Below are positions 19,648-30,686 of a DNA stretch of 64,000 nt, one piece after another. The number at the start of each line of letters is the position of its first letter. Position 1 is the stretch's first letter. A program made the position numbers and the translations under genes. The DNA is from Chondrus crispus (lineage: Eukaryota > Rhodophyta > Florideophyceae > Gigartinales > Gigartinaceae): NCBI RefSeq assembly GCF_000350225.1, contig NW_005179244.1, positions 7,194-71,193 of the forward strand, in the 5' to 3' direction. The notes beneath the pieces were generated by a model. The model did no database searches and had not been told where the DNA came from. It saw only the letters and a list, made by a program, of their open reading frames with translations.

Positions 19648-20712
19648 ATGGCCCCCAAGGATGTGTATCAGGATGATGGGTCGCTTTCAAACTTTCTTGA
19701 CGGACTCATTCAGTCCGCTAGCGATGACAGAGCTGACGTCCTCGGCATAGAAAGCCAAACTTCCCCATCTGAGCCGAAGCCCCCGGTTGAACCCGAGCGT
19801 CTGGTACACGGCATTTCGGTCGCCAACGATTTGTTAAGGGAGGGTGGTCAATGTCCCCCTTTGCCTTTCCTGACAGAGAACAATGAAAACATCGACCGTG
19901 TCTTGGCTGCAGCACTTTCGACCATTGTCCGGCTATCCCGTTGCTGCAAAGCAAATGTCAGCCTTCGTGTTGATGCCGAAAACCGCTTCCAAGCCACGCA
20001 GATCGATGCAGACCGCTTATCGCGCGTGCTGCACATCACGAAGGACAAAGTCACAAAGAGAGAAGGCGACGTCGTTGGGGCGAAGAACAAACTGCGAGAG
20101 ACTGAAGCTAAGAACAGGCGCAAAGTTGCCCAGCTTACTGCCGAGAGCAATTCCTTGCGAACCAGATTAGCCGCGGGCGAGGGCCAGATCAATCAGCTCA
20201 ACCTTGAGGCGAAGAAGCGTGAGCGCCAATATACCCATCTTCAACAACGAGTCCATGCGCTCATGTCCAACTCCAAGAAACTTAGCATTGAACCCGCAAT
20301 TACTCGTGGAGAAGGAAACAAAGTGAAGCACTTCCACTACCAACGCAAATCAAGTCAAACAGGAGATGACTCGGAACTAGAAGTTGATACTGACGAGGAA
20401 GTAAATGCGGCAGGCGTGTTGTTAGTCGAAAACAACTCATTTCGAAGACTCTTGCACTCCATCCAGGTCGAGATGGATGATATCATTGGCGGGTACACAT
20501 CTGCATTCAAGTTCTTACATCCGCCAAACGAGCAATCAAGTGAAACTTCCGACGTTAGTGATGGAGAAGAAGAGACTAGCAACAGCGTTCCCGCCCCTGC
20601 ACCAACCCTGGAACGCATGCTCCTCCCTTTCGATATTATTGGGAACGATGTTGAGGGCCTCATCGACGAAAAGTTCTCCGTCATTCGCAAGGCCCTAGAG
20701 CGAGTAGAATAA
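19648..20712 (+). CDS. Coiled-coil protein, ADIP/SSX2IP-like
   Basis: A 354-residue soluble protein. An acidic N-terminus with LSNFLDGLIQSASDD leads to a long coiled coil (residues ~95-215). There LEAKKRERQYTHLQQRVHAL resembles the core of the ADIP family (afadin/alpha-actinin-binding protein, SSX2IP, fission-yeast Msd1), which anchors microtubules at centrosomes or spindle poles. The C-terminal half is acidic and ends with a helix (FDIIGNDVEGLIDEKFSVIR). The start at ATG 19648 (aaaATGgcc) is preferred over upstream in-frame codons because the protein looks ordered only from there. Family assignment rests on one block and could be a generic coiled-coil match. Single exon; divergent from PMT. 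Confidence 0.55.
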   Translation: MAPKDVYQDDGSLSNFLDGLIQSASDDRADVLGIESQTSPSEPKPPVEPERLVHGISVANDLLREGGQCPPLPFLTENNENIDRVLAAALSTIVRLSRCCKANVSLRVDAENRFQATQIDADRLSRVLHITKDKVTKREGDVVGAKNKLRETEAKNRRKVAQLTAESNSLRTRLAAGEGQINQLNLEAKKRERQYTHLQQRVHALMSNSKKLSIEPAITRGEGNKVKHFHYQRKSSQTGDDSELEVDTDEEVNAAGVLLVENNSFRRLLHSIQVEMDDIIGGYTSAFKFLHPPNEQSSETSDVSDGEEETSNSVPAPAPTLERMLLPFDIIGNDVEGLIDEKFSVIRKALERVE

Positions 20713-20871
20713 GCAGAACTTGTAGTTTTTACAACAGCTGTCCGCAATGTGTAAGACCTCTAGAATTCTTGTGAGGCCCTCCCTGGCGGAGATGCATGCA
20801 ATCAACAAACAAACGAAGACAGGTCAATCGTTCGTTCTCCATCAATGGAACAACGTAGTTTTTGTTGCCTA

Positions 20872-21771
20872 TCACGCGCAAAGCTCAAGATATGTAATTG
20901 TGCCGGAAAGATGCCGCTCTTCTTTCAGTACTGTGAATCCCACCTGTCGCACCATAGCAGCTACGCTCTGATTCGGATAACAGCCTTTGGACATGGCCGC
21001 GGTGGGTTCGGCTGTCAGGTTCTGATACGCAGCAAGCAGAGGATTGAGGCTAAGCGAGTGCTCTAAAAGTAGGACACGCGCATCAGGCGATGAGCTGAGG
21101 AGACGCTTCATCTCCCGCAGTGCCTCGATCGGCTCTGGAAACACGCAGAGACTGAAGGTGTCAACAATTGTGTCGAAAGTGTTATCCGGCAGTTGCACGT
21201 CCTCGGCTCGTCCCTCTAGAAACTGGATGTCAGCAGCCCCACGATCAATTTTTGCGGCTCGTTTTTTCGCAAGGGAGAGCATTTGTGGACTCAAGTCCAA
21301 TCCAGTTACAGAGCAAACCTGTTGGAAATTGTACAGTGGGAGGTTCACCCCTGTTCCCACACCTAGCTCAAGAACATTACCCTTTGCTCTATCCAGTAGC
21401 TGTCTGCGCAAGGCATTAAAACCGAGGACACCAGCAATGAGGTTTGTGCCGTCGAGATTGTCGTAGTTTGCCGCATACTGATCATATTTGTCAAAGTACG
21501 ATGTCCACGCAGCGGCTGGGTTGACGGCCGGTACTGCTATCGCAGGGATGAGGAGAATATTTCGCAAGAAATTGCGACGGGACTTGCTAGAGATTTTTGT
21601 GAGTTTTGATTCTTGCATCACCTGTGGACATCGGGGTGTGCTTGGGGTAGCGTCTGGCGGCTCAAGAACACGGTTGAAGCATTGTAGGGAGTGCAGAGTT
21701 GTTCCGAACCCGAAAGCAGACGCCTGGAGTATTCGAGGGTTTCGCTTACAGCAAATGGAAAAGGTTTTCAT
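20872..21771 (-). CDS. Plastid-type class I methyltransferase
   Basis: A 299-residue SAM-dependent methyltransferase of the Methyltransf_11/METTL7-like type. The SAM-binding motif I is NVLELGVGTGVN (residues ~132-143), followed by GLDLSPQMLSLAKKRA, the acidic GRAEDVQLP and FDTIVDTFSLCVF. The first ~85 residues look like a bipartite organelle leader: a basic Ser-rich part, then SRRNFLRN and a hydrophobic stretch ending VNPAAA. The twin arginine before a hydrophobic segment resembles Tat-type thylakoid lumen signals, so a plastid lumen or membrane location is inferred. I chose Met 21771 over the upstream Met 21843; both are in frame. The substrate is unknown. Convergent with the coiled-coil gene, 159 bp apart. 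Confidence 0.8.
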   Translation of the reverse strand: MKTFSICCKRNPRILQASAFGFGTTLHSLQCFNRVLEPPDATPSTPRCPQVMQESKLTKISSKSRRNFLRNILLIPAIAVPAVNPAAAWTSYFDKYDQYAANYDNLDGTNLIAGVLGFNALRRQLLDRAKGNVLELGVGTGVNLPLYNFQQVCSVTGLDLSPQMLSLAKKRAAKIDRGAADIQFLEGRAEDVQLPDNTFDTIVDTFSLCVFPEPIEALREMKRLLSSSPDARVLLLEHSLSLNPLLAAYQNLTAEPTAAMSKGCYPNQSVAAMVRQVGFTVLKEERHLSGTITYLELCA

Positions 21772-22733
21772 CCCTGCATCGAGTACGGAGGCAACAACTG
21801 TCAAGATACCGTAACTAACACACGGTCGGACGTGATTGCTCAATTTCTTCCGCTCAACCAGACAGGATTGTCTTCTTTAAGGAAAAGGAGTTGCGAGGTC
21901 GATAAAGGGATTTTGAAAATGGATGATAGACTGTCATTAGCAATGACGGCTGAGTCCTCTTTTGTAGAGCAGTTCGGTACACGTGTAGTAGATCTGACCG
22001 TAGAGAAGCAGTTGCCCGAGATGTTGTTGTTGACATCAACAAGACCCTGCGGCCCTTGAAAAGGCCTCTTCCTTGGTTTTCGACACAGCCAATGACTTTG
22101 ACAAAAATTACAAGGGACTCAGACAGACAAAACCAGAAACCCTTGTGTATGATGACCGGCACTGAATAGATGATGGTCCTAAATTAAACAAAAAACATTA
22201 TTATATAGAGTACACGTGTGTCTATTTCAGGTCAGTCTCAGTTGCACTCAATGACTGAATTGCTTGCACCCAAAAACACATGTTCCAATGATGAGTGAAT
22301 TCTTTTGTTGCACATCGCAAGTGTCGAGCAGCTACAATCCAGTCCACTTAGATTCGCTGTACATTCATTCCTCCAGCGACTTTGGGCTCCCATAGTTTGC
22401 ATTTGGAGAAGCATTGTTCACCATAGCTCTCTCGTCCCTTCCGCTTGTCCTCCAACAACTGCATTCTCCCGCGAGATCACCCATCGCCGACTTGAGGAAT
22501 TCATCAACTTGTATCCATACTCGCAGAGTTATGCGGCACTCTACCTGATCATCCGGGCTCCTGCCTTTAGCCGAGAGCTTTGCCCCTTCCATTGTGAATA
22601 TTTTCCACTGGTGTGTGACTCCCCTGCCGTCCTACATCAAATGTCTGGCCATTCACCCAACCAAAGCAAGAGGCACCGTGATAAGCGTCTCCATTCCCAC
22701 CACTTCACGTCCTCCCGTTGACGTGCACCCATC
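21772..22733. other. Divergent promoter region before lipin
   Basis: No convincing gene. The last ~300 bp before lipin are pyrimidine-rich, as is typical of leaders in this window. Confidence 0.5.
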
Positions 22734-25592
22734 ATGTCCGGGTATATGGGCAAGATCTTCACGGCCGTCTCGGCGGCCCTGGAGTTCAACACAGCCACTC
22801 TGTCCGGCGCAATTGATATCGTCGTTATCGAAGACGATCAGGGGAGGCGGCTTTGCTCTCCCTTCCACGTTCGTTTCGGAAAGCTCCAACTCCTTAAATC
22901 ACGCGGTATTCCTGTCGACATCGAGCTCAATGGCCAGCGCACGGGTCTCCGCATGCTTCTGGGAGCAGCTGGAGAGGCCTACTTTTATGATCCGAAGTAC
23001 GGGCAAAAGCACACTGGCGACAAAAAGCATCCTGACAATCATTCTTCCTCACCGGCTGTGCTTGCCGAGGAACTCAGAGCAGAGACGGAGAAGCTTGATA
23101 TCCCGTCCATAACTTACCCGCCGTCTGAGTCTGACGCCGTGAGCGCACTGCTCAACTCTCCGTCAATGCACAGTCCAACAAAGCCTCCTTTCTCGTCAGA
23201 CATGGATGTAAGCAACCCTTCAGGAAGTGGAGAGCTGCCGATGGCGAAGAGCGATGGGAGCGGTATTAAGAAGCTGTCGGGCAGCTGGTCTAACCTCACG
23301 AGCCATGTCGTTGAGACAACAACTAGTGATTACCCTTTTGGATATATTTCAGATTCGGAAGTAGAATTAACTCGCAAGGAAAGGGCAGGAACGACGGAAG
23401 TTGTCGACGAGCCCCGTTCACCTCCGATACTTCCCTCGCAGCGGAAGTGGAGTTACAGTGTAGCCCAGAAACCCCCCACTACACACTTGTCTGAATTGTC
23501 AGATGAGTCCCCCGAGAAGAAACCAACTGCACCTGTGTCGATTTCTAACGAAGGCGGCGATACTTATGAGGACCAAAATTCAGCCCTTTTCGGTCTGCCT
23601 GCGTCGCCTCCGAATCGCCACTCAAGAGAAATAGATGGGGTTCACGCAGAAAAGAGGAGCCAGGGCAAATCACCAACATCACCACAGGACGAACCTTTCA
23701 AGGAAGAAGTTGAGCAACAAATTGAACATAAGATGGAACACAGTGAATTAGACCAGATCACTCGTTCCCCAAAGATGCGAGAGTCACTTACAGTTTCAGT
23801 CTCTATTAGCGATATCGTTGGGGAGGAAGAGGGTAAGTTAGACTGCAAAAGTGTCGATGGTTATGAAGCTGATGAAGATGAGGTCCATGATTTGCAGGAG
23901 CAGGTTGCCTATGTCTTATCCAGGCCACAGTCCTCGCCCGTGGGAAGGCGACCGAGCAAAATAAGTCCTCCCTTAGTGCCGTCTATCGGCAAAATGACAA
24001 GACAACGGCAAGATTCCCCCAGTATTGGTATTGAGCATGACAAAGAGTATTCTCTCCTGCAGGATGGTTTGATGTCTATGTCGTCATGCGGATCTCTGCT
24101 TAGTGATGACATGGATGAAGCCCAAATAATGGAACTCTTTCAGAGGCACCAAGTAAGTTTTGAGGAGTTTAAAGCTAACCCTAACATGCTGCACGACCCA
24201 TCCCTCTTGTTTTGCATTGATAATCGCCTTGTCGAGCTTCGTGTGGCCGTGCCGTTCATCTTCGCTGCTCTTTCCTTCAATAAGAAAATGGATATCGATC
24301 TCCTCGCCAAACTGACAACCCCAACATCGAAGGAGGAAGATAAGGTCCCTAAGTCGCCCCCAACGCCATCTCGTAGATTCACATGGTTTGGATGGGCTTC
24401 ACCAACAGTCGTAGGCGAACCTCTGCTCCAAGGAGAAGACTTAAATGTGCTGGATACAGCTAATGAAGCAAACAGAAAGGAAATACCTGACTCCGAGTAC
24501 CCACCTCAATCCCAAGCGATACACGTGTCAACTGACTCTAACGAGAATTCTGTTGGGAAGAAGCAACAAGATACTGGAGCTTCTGATAATGCAAACAGCG
24601 GTACAGAAAGTGTTAACAAGGCAGCTGAACATGAGAACAAGGAGTTAGAGGATGCCGGCTTCAGAGAAGTCGCTGACAGCGTCACAGATGGTCCTAATGC
24701 ACGAGCAACAGACCCGGGGTCAAGCAATAAGCCTGTACCCGAAGAACCTGTATTGGTATCCGTATCGTTCGCCGATCTGGACCCCGAATCTCTCTCGCTG
24801 CGACCGACTCCCGAAGAACTGAAGCAACTTGATTTAAAGCCAGGGGCAAACACAATTCGTTTCTATGTTGAGTCCAGTGATGTTGAATTGAACTGCCGGG
24901 TATTCTTGTGGAGCTGTCATACAAAGATTATCATATCGGACGTAGATGGCACAATCACCCGAAGCGATGTGCTTGGTCATTTGTTACCAGCAGTGGGTCG
25001 GGATTGGAGCCAGGTCGGCGTTGCAGGATTATATTCACATATTGAAAAGAATGGGTACAAAATGCTGTATCTAACTGCGCGACCAATTGGTCAAGCAAGC
25101 CAGACGAGGGCATTCCTTCATAGCGTCACGCAAGGAAGTGCTAAACTACCCAATGGGCCAGTCTTGATGAGTCCAAATAGACTAGTGGAGAGTTTTACTC
25201 GGGAAGTTATCAGAAGAAAACCTCAAGAGTTCAAAATTGCAGCCCTTCGAGAAATCAGATGCTTGTTTTCTCCGGATTACAATCCCTTTCATGCCGGGTT
25301 TGGGAATAGAGATACAGATGTGATCTCGTACCGAGCGGTGGGCCTCATCCCGCAACGAATTTTCGTGGTGAATCCGAGGGGAGAGCTTGTTGTCATGAAG
25401 GCGAAGTTCGAGAGCGCAGCAACTTACAGCACTTTACAAGATCTCGTCGAGAGTGTGTTCCCTGACATCTCCGGCCATGCCGGGCTGAAAAAGATTCAGG
25501 CGCTGATGGAAAGCGCAACATTTAATGACTGGAACTATTGGAAGGAGTCACTCCCAGAACTTGACCTTGATCAATTGCTAGACCCAACATAG
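22734..25592 (+). CDS. Lipin-type phosphatidate phosphatase
   Basis: A 952-residue protein of the lipin/PAH1 family, which dephosphorylates phosphatidic acid to diacylglycerol at the ER and nuclear envelope. It has the N-LIP domain at the extreme N-terminus (GKIFTAVSAALEFNTATLSG, then IDIVVIEDD and PFHVRFGKLQLL) and the C-LIP catalytic domain from residue ~700. There the HAD motif DVDGT (near 735) is followed by ITRSDVLGHLLPAVGRDWSQ, LYLTARPIGQA, PVLMSPNRL and FGNRDTDVISYRAVGL. The long middle is acidic and low-complexity, likely a phosphoregulated linker. ATG 22734 is right before the N-LIP domain, where lipins start. Single exon despite the length. Confidence 0.96.
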   Translation: MSGYMGKIFTAVSAALEFNTATLSGAIDIVVIEDDQGRRLCSPFHVRFGKLQLLKSRGIPVDIELNGQRTGLRMLLGAAGEAYFYDPKYGQKHTGDKKHPDNHSSSPAVLAEELRAETEKLDIPSITYPPSESDAVSALLNSPSMHSPTKPPFSSDMDVSNPSGSGELPMAKSDGSGIKKLSGSWSNLTSHVVETTTSDYPFGYISDSEVELTRKERAGTTEVVDEPRSPPILPSQRKWSYSVAQKPPTTHLSELSDESPEKKPTAPVSISNEGGDTYEDQNSALFGLPASPPNRHSREIDGVHAEKRSQGKSPTSPQDEPFKEEVEQQIEHKMEHSELDQITRSPKMRESLTVSVSISDIVGEEEGKLDCKSVDGYEADEDEVHDLQEQVAYVLSRPQSSPVGRRPSKISPPLVPSIGKMTRQRQDSPSIGIEHDKEYSLLQDGLMSMSSCGSLLSDDMDEAQIMELFQRHQVSFEEFKANPNMLHDPSLLFCIDNRLVELRVAVPFIFAALSFNKKMDIDLLAKLTTPTSKEEDKVPKSPPTPSRRFTWFGWASPTVVGEPLLQGEDLNVLDTANEANRKEIPDSEYPPQSQAIHVSTDSNENSVGKKQQDTGASDNANSGTESVNKAAEHENKELEDAGFREVADSVTDGPNARATDPGSSNKPVPEEPVLVSVSFADLDPESLSLRPTPEELKQLDLKPGANTIRFYVESSDVELNCRVFLWSCHTKIIISDVDGTITRSDVLGHLLPAVGRDWSQVGVAGLYSHIEKNGYKMLYLTARPIGQASQTRAFLHSVTQGSAKLPNGPVLMSPNRLVESFTREVIRRKPQEFKIAALREIRCLFSPDYNPFHAGFGNRDTDVISYRAVGLIPQRIFVVNPRGELVVMKAKFESAATYSTLQDLVESVFPDISGHAGLKKIQALMESATFNDWNYWKESLPELDLDQLLDPT

Positions 25593-26477
25593 ATTAACTT
25601 GGGCCTGAGGTTCCTATACATGTGGATTGCTTTGGTGCTGTTTTCAGGGTAGTTCTGTGTAGACGGAGCCTTAGAAATGCCTACCCTCTCTTACGGTGAC
25701 ACTTCTAAAGAACACTCTGACTCTGTAAAGTACTGTCTAGGGCATTTTGTAAAACAAGGAAGTATGAGTTTCATGCAAGACGGTTGAATTCGTTCTCTCG
25801 TAGGAAATGAAATACTGCCACTGGAAAGTTTCCATCAAATCTCTGGAGTCGCAACAGGGTGTCCATCAGCTCTCCCTATCGAAGTTGTGAAAAATATCCG
25901 ATGCTACTGCATTGCTGCTCAGTTTCTCTTTCGCAAACGCCTTGCGCTGTACGTACGGATCACGGGTCGATGGTTAGCTTACAAGCATTGGGATTTGCTT
26001 AGTTACTCGTAACGATTAGATAGATGCTGTACGTCCTTCTCTTGTACGTACGGTACAGTATCGAGCTGAAAATGATTATTACCCGCAATACAGTTGTTGT
26101 GACTCAAACGTTAGATCCCCTATTTTTCTCCGCAGGCAAGGTCGATACTGTAGCAGCTATTGCTAGTTTGAAAATAAGTAGTTGAGTTGAAACGCAACGA
26201 GGTTACCAAACCATTGACCGCCAGCTCGCATCAGTCTTCCAGTGATGTTTCTCGAACATACCTACAATATGAATCTCGTGTGCGTAACATATGGACAAGG
26301 AAGCCAAACGAATCAGCAAGTTGAGCTGTACATGAAAACTGGCATGGAGTCGAGAAAACCATCCATCTGCTATCACCCACGATTAGCACAAGACACAGTC
26401 TCGTTACAAGGTCGGGTGCAAGACGAAAGTCTGAGGAGTCAAAGAGTGTGTGAGACAGAACGCAGAATGAACATGCA

Positions 26478-26513
26478 TTGATGTCAATGCCTGTTGACAG
26501 GCATTGACATCAA
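26478..26513. repeat. Perfect inverted repeat, 17-nt arms
   Basis: Arms 26478-26494 and 26497-26513 are exact inverted copies around a 2-nt loop (tg). A second palindrome overlaps it: CCTGTTGA at 26490-26497 pairs with TCAACAGG just beyond. This nested layout resembles template-switch products. Confidence 0.95.
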
Positions 26514-27079
26514 CAGGCGGCGTTTTAAAGATATTGAGGCAGCACTGTTCTATCCACCACTCAAGAGTCGTCCTTCTGTGCGAAATGAATAAAGCACTGC
26601 TACAACACACGGCAGCAAGCTTCACGGGAGAGCTTTGTTGACTGTTTACCACTGTTTATCGACAGAAGTCCTGTAGATGAGTTTGCTTTGTCGGCAAAGG
26701 GCAGCCATCCTTGCGCGAAACACCGAAGCAGTCAGAACGGTGGTGAAGTACAGAGAGAGGAGGAGCGTCTCACCGCATGGCACATGCAGCAACGTTGGCG
26801 AATAGCTGACCAATCATTTGCTTCCTTTGTTCACTTGCGTATTCTTTATTTCCACGCAATTCGTTTCCTACCCTCGAGACTGCGGCGAATTCACGTGCTC
26901 AAGACAAAACCAATGGCGCATGTCCTCCTTTTCTGATTGACCTGCCACTTCACCGCTGTTGAGCTCAGTGCTACTGTACGGGAATCCGACTGGACTGCTC
27001 ATCTACACCCTCATACAATAGTCTGATTTCTCAACCGAGTTGTGCAAACACGGTGCGCGGATACTTTGTGGGCCTTTCT

Positions 27080-27164
27080 TAACCTTTGTGCGTGGGCGTG
27101 TCATGTCACACGCCCACGCACAAAGGTTAGCTCTAGTTAACTTATGTCAACACAGCTAGAGCTA
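27080..27164. repeat. Two adjacent inverted repeats
   Basis: Arms 27080-27101 and 27108-27129 are exact 22-nt inverted copies around the loop catgtc. Directly after, TAGCTCTAG (27128-27136) pairs with CTAGAGCTA (27156-27164) around a 19-nt loop. The two hairpins share two bases. Confidence 0.9.
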
Positions 27165-27313
27165 GACGGTGCGCATTTCTCAGCGGTTGTTTGTCGCATG
27201 GCTTTTTCCTATAGGTCTCGCATAACACATGGCATGAATAACACCGTCTCACTGGTTACAGCAACTACAGCATGCTGAATGGAGGTGAGCTACATACAGC
27301 CCCCACATTCACC

Positions 27314-27355
27314 ATGCCAACCTTCGTGACGTGCCAACCTTCGTGAAGCGCCAAC
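27314..27355 (+). repeat. 17-bp tandem repeat, 2.5 copies
   Basis: GCCAACCTTCGTGA recurs at 17-bp spacing (27314, 27331), with a third partial unit beginning at 27348. Confidence 0.8.
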
Positions 27356-29333
27356 AAGGGTAGGACCATATCTCAGATGTGGTCCGCAGAAAAAAAGAAA
27401 ATGGCAGCTCACTGCTTGTTGCTATCAAGCAGTCGAAGTGATGCTTCACCACCCGCATGTGAGCGGCGAGCAGTCGATCAACAGAAGCCGCTGAGCGTGA
27501 CATTCAATGACTCATCTCACACCCTTAGCCCGTTCCTTGTCCTAGTCGATATGACCGGTGGGTGATAGCCGTGCAAGTTTTTTGTCTAGTTGAAAACTCT
27601 CGTCCTATACAGCGTCATCCACCTGTGTCCATGTTGCCCTCGTTTCTCACTCTTGCTTCTATAAAATAAGAGTGTGGAGTCCATCTACGCCGACGGCATC
27701 CTCGTGTCTGGGTAAACTGACAGAAGATGAGATCACTTTTCAATTCTCGTTTTCTGGGATTCTTGTTTCTCGATAGCAATAGAAGAGGTACATCTCACTG
27801 ATCACCCTCGGCACTGGAATAAATTCTGCTTGGCGACAAGCTACATTCATTGAAAACTGCTCGTCGTTCTCAGCCATTGCTTACAAAAGTCTGGCGAACA
27901 AGATATTTTGAGCATCGTTGCAGTCTTGTTTCTATGATATCTTCGAAACGAAACATGAAGGGTAGAAACCTGATTCATAGCTTAACAACACCAATTGAAT
28001 TCTTCGTTCATCTATGTGATAACGACTTCTCCCTCTCTAGCTGTTGTGCAAGAAGGTACACTATACCGAAGTGCCGCATTGTCGAGGAAGGGCACGTAAC
28101 ATAAATGGCGGCTAACCTAACGCTCTAAAATAATAGGTTGTTTTATACGTATTCTGGGACGAAAGTGGATGGGCTCACATGAGACAATTAAAGGCCATCT
28201 AGACACAAGGTCTGCGTACAAACACTGTAGTGTTCCGAAGCTTCGTTGCTTGATCGTGTGTTGCCTTCGCAGCCCCCGACGCCTTATCTATGGATCACTA
28301 AGCGACTTGAGGGTGATGTCCTGCATATAGGCGCAATGCTTTGTAGCTTCAATTTTGGTGCGAAGGAAGGTTTTACGACGATTTCTCCAATCCAAAGAAC
28401 ACACGAAACTACAGTTCTCAGATGTTTCATGACAATTTCAAACAAGTACAGTATTGCGGGTACAGGTACCATACAAATATATGTAGTAATAGCCAGGAGA
28501 AGAACATTAAATTATGTTTCCATTGAAAACAGGGGTGAGCAGTGAGCAGGGATGGAACGTGTTACGTGGAACGAAAGTGATTCTGTAGCAACGTGGTGGC
28601 ATGCAGAATGGCGCAAACATACGGTACAGTACAGTACAGTATAAAGAATACCAACAGCGATGCATTGTTGGTCTCCATCTTTCCTGTTATCTTTATGATC
28701 TCAATCACAAAGGTTAGGGGCAGTTCGTCATGACAACGCGCAATGGCAGCGCTGTGAATGTGTGTTTTCATTGCGGCAATGGCATCAGTCACAATCAACA
28801 CTCGTTATGTGACTCGGATGTAACGAGGCCGGTCACGATGCATGAAGGCGTCGAAATAGCACATGTTTCATGGAAACCTCTCTCGTTTCGCGGCTGCCTT
28901 GCAGCCACTGTAGATCCTCCCGGAGATCCTTGTTGATATTCCTGGTACACTGCCCTTGAAAATGTAATGTTTTCGGTTCCTCTCACATGCTCCGTCATTC
29001 CCGGCATGCATGTATTCTTCTATCACGACCACCATTCCTCTCACCCTAACCTCCTTTCGAAAAACCGAGTTTTTCATTCCTTTCCATTTCGAAGGGTGCA
29101 TTCTACGTTTCACGTTGCAACTTTTTCGATCAAATTTCCTTGAAGCAGTCTTCGCTACTTTCCCGTCTGATATCGAAAGGCTTTCGTTTCTCTTTTCATG
29201 CGAAGCTGTGTTCTAGGACGACCTGTACACGCTGGTTTGAGCTTCTGCACGCAAGAGAAATTTGTGCTTGGAGAACGAAAGCTCTTCGAACAAATCCCTC
29301 CGCTAAAAGCAACTATTTCCAAGCAGTAGAGCT

Positions 29334-30686
29334 ATGGTGAGTGTAGGAGTTCTGGCGATGTCGGTGAACATTGCCGTTCTCTTTGCGGTTACTGTTTTGG
29401 ACAGGGCTATCGCTCTTATTGTAAGGAACTTTGCAAGGTCTCGCTTGCATACCTATAACAGAGCTCCTGTTGTGCACGACAGTGATACATGGTTACCGAA
29501 CCTTCCTCGTTCTATCATCAAGTATCGCAAACATCCTGCTATTCTGACGACGGTACTATGTACCGTATTTCTCATTGTTTCTGAGCTGATCACTGAACTT
29601 GGCGTTGGTGTATCCGAAAACTGTTCACCAAAACAGGCAAGAGGACTCGTCATCAGTGCCGGAGACAGTTCACCAAACAGAACCTTAGTTGAACTTGGTG
29701 CCATTTCCTTTTTCGTTCACACAGTATCATTCGTCGATGGAAACTTGACTCAGGTTTCGAGTGGAATGCCGAAAAAGTTGACGGGCAAAGAATGCCTCCC
29801 ATGTTTGTATAAACGCAAACTTCCGATGGTAGCCAGCAACTGCAGCATCAAATTAGAGAAAGTGTACAAACCCAACGAACTTCTTGTCGGCGTTGAAGCT
29901 ACCACGACGGCTTTGGGCTTCATCTGTGTAGGCTTTAACGAGACAGCTGGTAGCAGAACTAGGTTCTCCGGGCAGGGAGACCTGACAGGCAATGGGATGA
30001 ATCGAGCCATCTTTTTATTTGCCCAACGGACGAGCGAAGGGCCGCCAGACGAGTTTCTTTATTTTGAGTATGCATCTCAGTCACATGCAGAAACATTTAA
30101 GGGTGAGGCCAAAGTAAACGGTAAGGCGCTGTGGCAGAAAAATGAAGCTCCCGTTTATATGTGGTCCATCAAATGCGGCACGAACCGACTAAGTCCAGGA
30201 AATTTTCGAGAAGCTCTAACGATATATAGAACTATTCAGCTCGAGAATCCGACACAACTCGCTTCTTTTGACGAGAGACAGCAAAAATTTCAGGAGATCT
30301 CCCGTGATGACATTTACCGTGCAATCTTAAGTTTAAAGATCATTGATGATGATAGACAGGAGGACGTATACGACGTTTATACGAGTTGTGCAGTTTACAA
30401 CTGGACGTTCCTGCTCCCAATCAGCCTCTGTCTTACACTAATCTTGGCCCTTGGGTTGCTATCATCACCAAAGATATCAAAAGTGGGAAACGATTTTGTC
30501 CCGTACAATTCCCGGAGTTGGTTTCAATATTTCCAGAAAAAAAACTCGAGAGATGGTTCCAAAATTCTGATGCCAGGATATTTCGATGGTATTCATGAAG
30601 AAATGGTATTAGTGGATTCCGACGGTGGAAAGCGATTGCAGCTTGGAAATACTCCAAAAATCCGCGAGGATGAATTACCAGTGTGA
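29334..30686 (+). CDS. Orphan membrane protein
   Basis: A 450-residue single-exon protein that I do not recognise. A hydrophobic N-terminus (residues ~3-30) looks like a signal anchor. A second hydrophobic helix is at ~68-90 (AILTTVLCTVFLIVSEL), and a third near the C-terminus at ~368-392 (FLLPISLCLTLILALGLL). Between the second and third lies a ~280-residue segment with possible N-glycosylation sites (NRT, NLT, NCS) and several cysteines, so it is probably extracellular or lumenal. The C-terminal ~60 residues are charged and probably cytosolic. It could be a lineage-specific receptor-like or cell-surface protein. It stands alone between two gene-poor stretches. Confidence 0.7.
   Translation: MVSVGVLAMSVNIAVLFAVTVLDRAIALIVRNFARSRLHTYNRAPVVHDSDTWLPNLPRSIIKYRKHPAILTTVLCTVFLIVSELITELGVGVSENCSPKQARGLVISAGDSSPNRTLVELGAISFFVHTVSFVDGNLTQVSSGMPKKLTGKECLPCLYKRKLPMVASNCSIKLEKVYKPNELLVGVEATTTALGFICVGFNETAGSRTRFSGQGDLTGNGMNRAIFLFAQRTSEGPPDEFLYFEYASQSHAETFKGEAKVNGKALWQKNEAPVYMWSIKCGTNRLSPGNFREALTIYRTIQLENPTQLASFDERQQKFQEISRDDIYRAILSLKIIDDDRQEDVYDVYTSCAVYNWTFLLPISLCLTLILALGLLSSPKISKVGNDFVPYNSRSWFQYFQKKNSRDGSKILMPGYFDGIHEEMVLVDSDGGKRLQLGNTPKIREDELPV

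Larger units (their letters stand above)
25593..29333. other. 3.7 kb gene-poor region
   Basis: No gene recognised on either strand; all frames are short and composition-driven. It holds two sets of long hairpins (26478-26513 and 27080-27164), a short tandem repeat (27314-27355) and many TACAGTA/TACTGTA motifs: near 26055, 26147 and 26973, and a triple copy at about 28622-28638. Confidence 0.55.

Noticed and set aside
22305-22721. 138-codon frame just before lipin
   Set aside because: It ends 12 bp before the lipin start, lies in the CT-rich leader and shows no domain.
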